From: JBKBMT01 sp046295655
GTDB taxonomy: Bacteria; Pseudomonadota; Alphaproteobacteria; Rhodobacterales; Rhodobacteraceae
DNA: 64,000 nt
NCBI GenBank assembly: GCA_046295655.1
Contig: JBKBMT010000003.1
Span: 1 to 64,000 of the forward strand
Reading direction: 5' to 3'
Part shown: positions 60,077 through 64,000 of the stretch, in pieces
How positions within the stretch are numbered: the first letter of the stretch is position 1
Layout of the letters: each line of letters starts with the position of its first letter
The notes under the pieces: generated by a model
Databases searched by the model: none
Told to the model about the DNA's origin: nothing
Seen by the model: only the letters and a program-made list of their open reading frames with translations
Translations under genes and position numbers: made by a program

Positions 60077-60208
60077 CCGGGCCGGAAGCGCGGTCATTCC
60101 GCGTCGATGCGTCTCATCCCCCGTCGCCGTGGGCGACCTGCGACCCGCCCTCAGGCGGCAATCGGAGGTCTGCCCCATTGCCTGCGCAGCTGCCCGGGAC
60201 GGTCGCGT

Positions 60209-61495
60209 CTAGCCGACGGCCCGCGCCAGCGCCTGGTCCAGATCGGCGATCAGGTCGTCGGCATCCTCGATCCCGATCGACAGGCGGACCACGTTCGGCG
60301 CGGCGCCGGCGGCCGTCTGCTGTTCGGGCGTAAGCTGCCGATGCGTGGTGCTGGCCGAGTGGATCACCAGGCTGCGGGTGTCGCCGAGGTTGGCGACGTG
60401 GCTGAACAGCTCCAGGCTGTTGACGAACTTCACGCAGGCGTCATAGCCACCCTTGATCGCAAAGGTGAACAGCGCCCCCGCGCCCTTGGGGCACACCGTC
60501 GCGACCCTGTGGTTCCAGGGCGAGGACTTGAGCCCGGCATAGGTCACCGCCTCGATCCGCGGATCCTTCTCCAGCCAGGCGGCGATCCGTTCCGCATTCT
60601 CGACGTGGCGCTGCATCCGCAGGCTGAGCGTCTCTATCCCGAGCAGCGTGTAATGGGCGGCCTGCGGGTTCATCGTCATGCCCAGGTCGCGCAGTCCGAT
60701 GGCGATGCCGTGAAAGATGTAGGCGAGGTTCCCGAACGTCTCGTGGAACTTCAGCCCGTGATACGCCGGTTCGGGGGCCGAGAGGCTGGGGAACTTGTCG
60801 CTGGCCGACCAGTCGAACTTGCCCGAGTCCACGATGGCACCTCCGGTCACGGTGCCGTTGCCGGTCAGGTATTTCGTGGTGGAATGCACGACCAGCGTCG
60901 CACCATGCTCTATGGGCCGGCAGAGGTAGGGTGTGGCAGAGGTGTTGTCGACGATCAGCGGCAGCCCGACCCTGTCTGCAACCTTCGCGACCGCAGGGAG
61001 GTCTGTGATGTAGCCGCCGGGGTTGGCGATCGACTCGCAGAAGATCGCGCGCGTGTCGTCGTCAACCGCGGCCTCGAGCGCCGCGAGATCATCGAAATCG
61101 ACGAACCTGGCCGACCAGCCGAACTTGCGGATCGTGTTGTTGAACTGCTGCACGGTGCCGCCGTAGAGCCGGGTCGAAGCGACGACATTGCAGCCGGGCT
61201 GCATGAGAGGGAACAGGGCCATGATCTGCGCGGCATGGCCCGAGGAACAGCAGACCGCGCCCACTCCGCCCTCCAGCGTCGCGATCCGCTCTTGCAGGGC
61301 CGCGACGGTGGGGTTCGTCAGGCGGGAGTAGATATAGCCCACCTCCTGAAGGTTGAACAGCGCCGCAGCATGGTCGGCATCGCGAAAGACATAGGCGGTG
61401 GTCTGGTAGATCGGAACCTGGCGGGCACCGGTCGCCGGATCGGGCCGGGCGCCGGCGTGGATCTGGAGCGTGTCGAAGCCGTAGGTGCGTGTCAT
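60209..61495 (-). CDS. O-acetylhomoserine aminocarboxypropyltransferase / sulfhydrylase (MetY-type)
   Basis: 428 residues, a PLP enzyme of the Cys/Met metabolism family. Full-length motifs are GFDTLQIHAGARPDPATGARQ, the SGHAAQI region, the PLP lysine in VVHSTTKYLTGNGTVTGG and RLSIGIEDADDLIADL. It joins sulfide or methanethiol to O-acetylhomoserine to make homocysteine or methionine. The length and the STTKY motif favour MetY over cystathionine gamma-synthase. It is monocistronic; a hairpin (CTGCGG / CCGCAG) lies 15 bp before the start. Confidence 0.94.
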   Translation of the reverse strand: MTRTYGFDTLQIHAGARPDPATGARQVPIYQTTAYVFRDADHAAALFNLQEVGYIYSRLTNPTVAALQERIATLEGGVGAVCCSSGHAAQIMALFPLMQPGCNVVASTRLYGGTVQQFNNTIRKFGWSARFVDFDDLAALEAAVDDDTRAIFCESIANPGGYITDLPAVAKVADRVGLPLIVDNTSATPYLCRPIEHGATLVVHSTTKYLTGNGTVTGGAIVDSGKFDWSASDKFPSLSAPEPAYHGLKFHETFGNLAYIFHGIAIGLRDLGMTMNPQAAHYTLLGIETLSLRMQRHVENAERIAAWLEKDPRIEAVTYAGLKSSPWNHRVATVCPKGAGALFTFAIKGGYDACVKFVNSLELFSHVANLGDTRSLVIHSASTTHRQLTPEQQTAAGAAPNVVRLSIGIEDADDLIADLDQALARAVG

Positions 61496-61838
61496 GGTCC
61501 TGTCCCCCTGCTGCGGTGTCGCGCCGCAGGTTAGGTCGGTGGCCGAACAGTTGCAATCGGACCCGAGTATCGCGGTTCGACGAAGGAAAGACCGTCGGGC
61601 GAAAGGCGGTCTTGCAGTCCGACAGTCTGGCCGCGCGACGAGTTGCGGAACGGCCGTGCGGTTTTCCGCCTGAAGGGCAAACGCATTTCTGCCCTCGCAC
61701 CTGAAGTGCTACCCTTCGCCCTTCGCCCTTCGGCCGGATCCGTCGATCGACATTCCACTGTCGCTTTCGGAGTCGATGCTGGCCTGATTTCTGGTGCGCC
61801 CAGGTCGCGCCGCCGCCGTGTGCGATGGAGTGTGCCGC
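61496..61838. other. Divergent promoter region between metY-type gene and RTX gene
   Basis: 343 bases without a gene. It includes a 6-bp hairpin next to the sulfhydrylase start (61511-61516 with 61524-61529), an inverted repeat GACCG...CGGTC near 61590-61611, and three perfect tandem copies of CCCTTCG (61712-61732). No riboswitch consensus (SAM-II, SAM-V or SAH) was recognised. The promoters of both flanking genes must lie here. Confidence 0.5.
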
Positions 61839-63125
61839 ATGTCCTACAGGCTTTTCGTCAGGAACATCACCGGCTCCACTCTGACCGATCAGGGCTTCTG
61901 GGTGTCCGAACCGGGCGGCTGGCCGCTCACCTGGGTCTCGGTGCCGACGCTTGGCACCGGCTTCAATCCGGGCAGCCCGGTGATCAGCTCGCTGGGGCAG
62001 GGGATGGTGCTGAACGACCGGCTTGTGTTTGCCGGCTGGGGCGGAACCGTCAGCCAACCGAACGTGGAACTCTGGGCATCTGGTGGAACCGCCGCGGGAA
62101 CTCGCCTGCTCAAGGACGTCAACCCCGGCCTGACGGGCTCGGACCCCTACAGCCTGACCCGCGTGGGCGACAAGGTGTTCTTCTTCGCGCGGGATGCCAA
62201 CGGAACGGAATTGTGGGTCACGGACGGGACCGAGGGCGGAACGCGAATGGTCCGCGACATTGCGCCGGGTGTGCTGCCCGGCATCATCGATCCGCGGGCG
62301 GGAATGTGGGGGCCGGTCGCGGGCAAGGTCTATTTCGTCGCGGACGACCGCGTGAGCGGCCAGGAGCTTTGGGAGTCGGACGGAAGCGTCGCGGGCACGC
62401 GTCTGGTGCAGGATCTCGTGCCGGGAAATGACATAATACTCCCGGCGGTGTTCGGGATCCTGCCGGTCAGCGGCGTCGGCATCCGTCTCGAAGGCACACC
62501 GGGCCCGGATCGGCTGGTCGGGACGGCGTTAAACGACACGCTTTACGTCGGCGACGGGGCCGACCTGATCTTCGGCGGGGAGACGGCCGCGGATGTGCGC
62601 GATGTGATCTACGGCGGCAACGGCAACGACACGATCGACGGCGGGCACGGCAACGACGAATTGCGCGGGGATGCCGGCGATGACGTGCTGATCGGCGGCT
62701 TCGGGGCGGACACCCTGATCGGCGGCGAGGGCAACGACCGGCTGGACGGCGGGGCGCTGGGCGACGTGCTGTTCGGCGGGCCGGGGAACGACTATTTCAA
62801 CGGCGGCTTCGGCTTCGACCGACTGAACGGCGGCGCGGGGGCGGATACCTTCTTTCACCTCGGGGTCGCCGGGCACGGCTCGGACTGGATCCAGGACTAC
62901 AACGCGGCCGAGGGCGACGTGCTCCAGACCGGGATTGCCGGGGCCACCAAGGCCAACTTCCAGATCAACATCGCCACCACGCCCGGCGCCGGGGCGGCCA
63001 CCGTGGCCGAGGCCTTCGTGATCTACCGCCCCACCGGCCAGATCCTGTTCGCGCTGGTCGATGGTGCGGGGCAGTCGAGCATCAACATGATCCTCGGCGG
63101 GCAGGTGGTGGACCTGCTGGGCTGA
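61839..63125 (+). CDS. Secreted RTX Ca2+-binding protein with ELWxxDGT repeats
   Basis: 428 residues. The N-terminal half (about 75-200) has three copies of an ELWxxDGTxxGTxxVxDIxPG repeat (VELWASGGTAAGTRLLKDV, TELWVTDGTEGGTRMV, QELWESDGSVAGTRLVQD), probably blades of a beta-propeller. The middle (about 240-345) has about nine RTX nonapeptides of the type GGxGxDxUx, such as GGNGNDTID and GGEGNDRLD, which fold around Ca2+. The C-terminus is acidic and hydrophobic, as in type I secretion signals. There is no N-terminal signal peptide, which agrees with type I secretion. No secretion genes are in the window. Confidence 0.9.
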   Translation: MSYRLFVRNITGSTLTDQGFWVSEPGGWPLTWVSVPTLGTGFNPGSPVISSLGQGMVLNDRLVFAGWGGTVSQPNVELWASGGTAAGTRLLKDVNPGLTGSDPYSLTRVGDKVFFFARDANGTELWVTDGTEGGTRMVRDIAPGVLPGIIDPRAGMWGPVAGKVYFVADDRVSGQELWESDGSVAGTRLVQDLVPGNDIILPAVFGILPVSGVGIRLEGTPGPDRLVGTALNDTLYVGDGADLIFGGETAADVRDVIYGGNGNDTIDGGHGNDELRGDAGDDVLIGGFGADTLIGGEGNDRLDGGALGDVLFGGPGNDYFNGGFGFDRLNGGAGADTFFHLGVAGHGSDWIQDYNAAEGDVLQTGIAGATKANFQINIATTPGAGAATVAEAFVIYRPTGQILFALVDGAGQSSINMILGGQVVDLLG

Positions 63126-63299
63126 GGCGCGGGCCGTCTTGCCCCGAGATTGGCACTTGACCGGGTATAGACGAGAGATAGCATGAGAAGGTTAATGCCC
63201 GGCCGCTGGCTCGAGTTACCGGACGGGGTTTCGCTGCCGCCGAACTGAATCTCAAGACTGCATTGCGGATCCCGATCCGCGCCTACGGAGGATTGATAC

Positions 63300-64000
63300 A
63301 TGTCCGTTCTATCGCTGAACAACGTCAGGATAATAGAGGGGGACACGGGCACTCAGACCCTTCAGTTCACGGTTCGCCTCGATGCCCCCGCCGCGGCGCC
63401 GGTGAGCTTCCGCTATTTCACCATCGACGGAACGGCCTCGGCCAATACCCCGCGGGATTACAGTGCCGTCGCGGGCACCGGAACGATTGCGGCAGGCAAC
63501 ACCACGGCGACTGTGAACGTCAGCATCTTCGGCGACACGCTGGTGGAAGGGGACGAGACCTTCTTCTTCGTCCTGCTGCCGAGCAGCGGCGCCACGCTGA
63601 CCGGCGGCGTGCCGGCCCTGATCGCGACCGCCACGATCGCCGACAACAACGACGGCGTCCCGGACGCACCGGGCGGCGAGCTCGGACCGGCCGCTCCGGT
63701 CGCAGGCCCGGTGCCGATGCCCGGGCCCCTGCCGACGCTGCAGATCCACAACTCGTCCATGATCGAGGGCAACAGCGGCAGCGTGGTGATGCGCTTCCTC
63801 GTGACGCTGGACCGTCCGGCAACCGCCGATGTGCGGGTCGATTACCACACGCAGGGCATCACCGCCTCGGGATCGACCGGCGATCTGTCGGACCGGACCA
63901 GCTCGCTCACGATCCCAGCCGGCCAGCAGGCCGCCTATATCGACGTCACGATCTTCGGCGACACCCAGATCGAGGGCAACGAGACCTTCGAGCTGGTCCT
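63300..64000 (+). CDS. Calx-beta domain protein, cut by window end
   Basis: Open from ATG 63300 to the window end (233 codons seen). A strong GGAGG ribosome-binding site lies 8 nt before the ATG. Two Calx-beta domains are visible: residues about 3-118 (DYSAVAGTGTIAAGNTTATV and SIFGDTLVEGDETFFFVL) and about 145-233 (IHNSSMIEGNSGSVVMRF, then IFGDTQIEGNETFELVL), with a Pro/Gly linker between. These Ca2+-binding beta-sandwich domains occur in adhesins and RTX-secreted proteins. No signal peptide is seen, so type I secretion is possible, as for the neighbouring RTX gene. Confidence 0.88.
   Translation, partial: MSVLSLNNVRIIEGDTGTQTLQFTVRLDAPAAAPVSFRYFTIDGTASANTPRDYSAVAGTGTIAAGNTTATVNVSIFGDTLVEGDETFFFVLLPSSGATLTGGVPALIATATIADNNDGVPDAPGGELGPAAPVAGPVPMPGPLPTLQIHNSSMIEGNSGSVVMRFLVTLDRPATADVRVDYHTQGITASGSTGDLSDRTSSLTIPAGQQAAYIDVTIFGDTQIEGNETFELV

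Noticed and set aside
61496..61560. Possible SAM-type riboswitch before the O-acetylhomoserine sulfhydrylase
   Set aside because: There is only a short 6-bp hairpin; the conserved SAM-II or SAM-V sequence blocks are not present.

Overview
The window is GC-rich chromosomal DNA from an alphaproteobacterium, most likely a member of the Rhodobacterales (Rhodobacter/Paracoccus-type Paracoccaceae). The signs are gene content (ctaD next to a DUF2244 gene, several MttB-like and DUF families typical of the group, an aa3 oxidase subunit plus a small c-type cytochrome, 4-hydroxyphenylpyruvate dioxygenase beside an Lrp regulator) and a full CtrA-type site (TTAA-N7-TTAAC). Coding density is about 93%. No rRNA, insertion sequence, phage gene or CRISPR array is visible.

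Left part (1-12 kb). The end of an oligopeptide ABC ATPase overlaps a ThDP enzyme, followed by trpB. A short ModE-type regulator sits in front of a wrecked molybdate transporter locus: pieces of modA and modC are fused by a deletion and broken by several one-base losses. Then come tRNA-Thr(CGT), arginase, a two-gene H-NOX / HNOBA-GGDEF signalling pair, an MttB-like methyltransferase, a HAD phosphatase, a DUF3572 gene and a PleD-like REC-REC-GGDEF protein. Two c-di-GMP synthases therefore lie within 6 kb of each other.

Middle part (12-40 kb). An ECF sigma / putative anti-sigma / Spy-CpxP-like cluster lies beside a four-EF-hand exported protein. DUF983 and Nudix genes follow, then a polyamine-type ABC operon whose last gene is the tRNA 2-selenouridine synthase. 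Next are trpS, a rhomboid that lacks its catalytic residues, murJ, glnD, an LpoA-like lipoprotein, rsmI-yraN, gshB, moaE-moaD-pgsA-uvrC, an SDR, a Ca2+/cation antiporter, a zinc-ribbon microprotein, an S49 peptidase, a UbiH-type monooxygenase and a HAD nucleotidase.

Right part (40-64 kb). A GntR regulator overlaps tail-to-tail a CtrA-box-preceded cellulose-synthase-like glycosyltransferase. Then come carA, a GatB/YqeY protein, DUF2244, ctaD, a cytochrome c, a LuxR regulator divergent from a DUF4188 gene and a broken epimerase, lipB, a peptidoglycan-binding protein, tRNA-Leu(GAG), a K+/H+ antiporter, an Lrp regulator divergent from hpd, a 1219-residue GspL/PilM-like to PilP/GspC-like membrane protein, a SIMPL protein and an O-acetylhomoserine sulfhydrylase. 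The window ends with two secreted Ca2+-binding proteins (RTX, and Calx-beta cut by the window end).

Most interesting points: the H-NOX protein has proline where the heme-ligating histidine should be; the molybdate transporter is decayed while its regulator and moaD/moaE are intact; the rhomboid is a pseudoprotease; a perfect CtrA site precedes the glycosyltransferase; and one polypeptide joins secretion-platform-like domains on both sides of the membrane.
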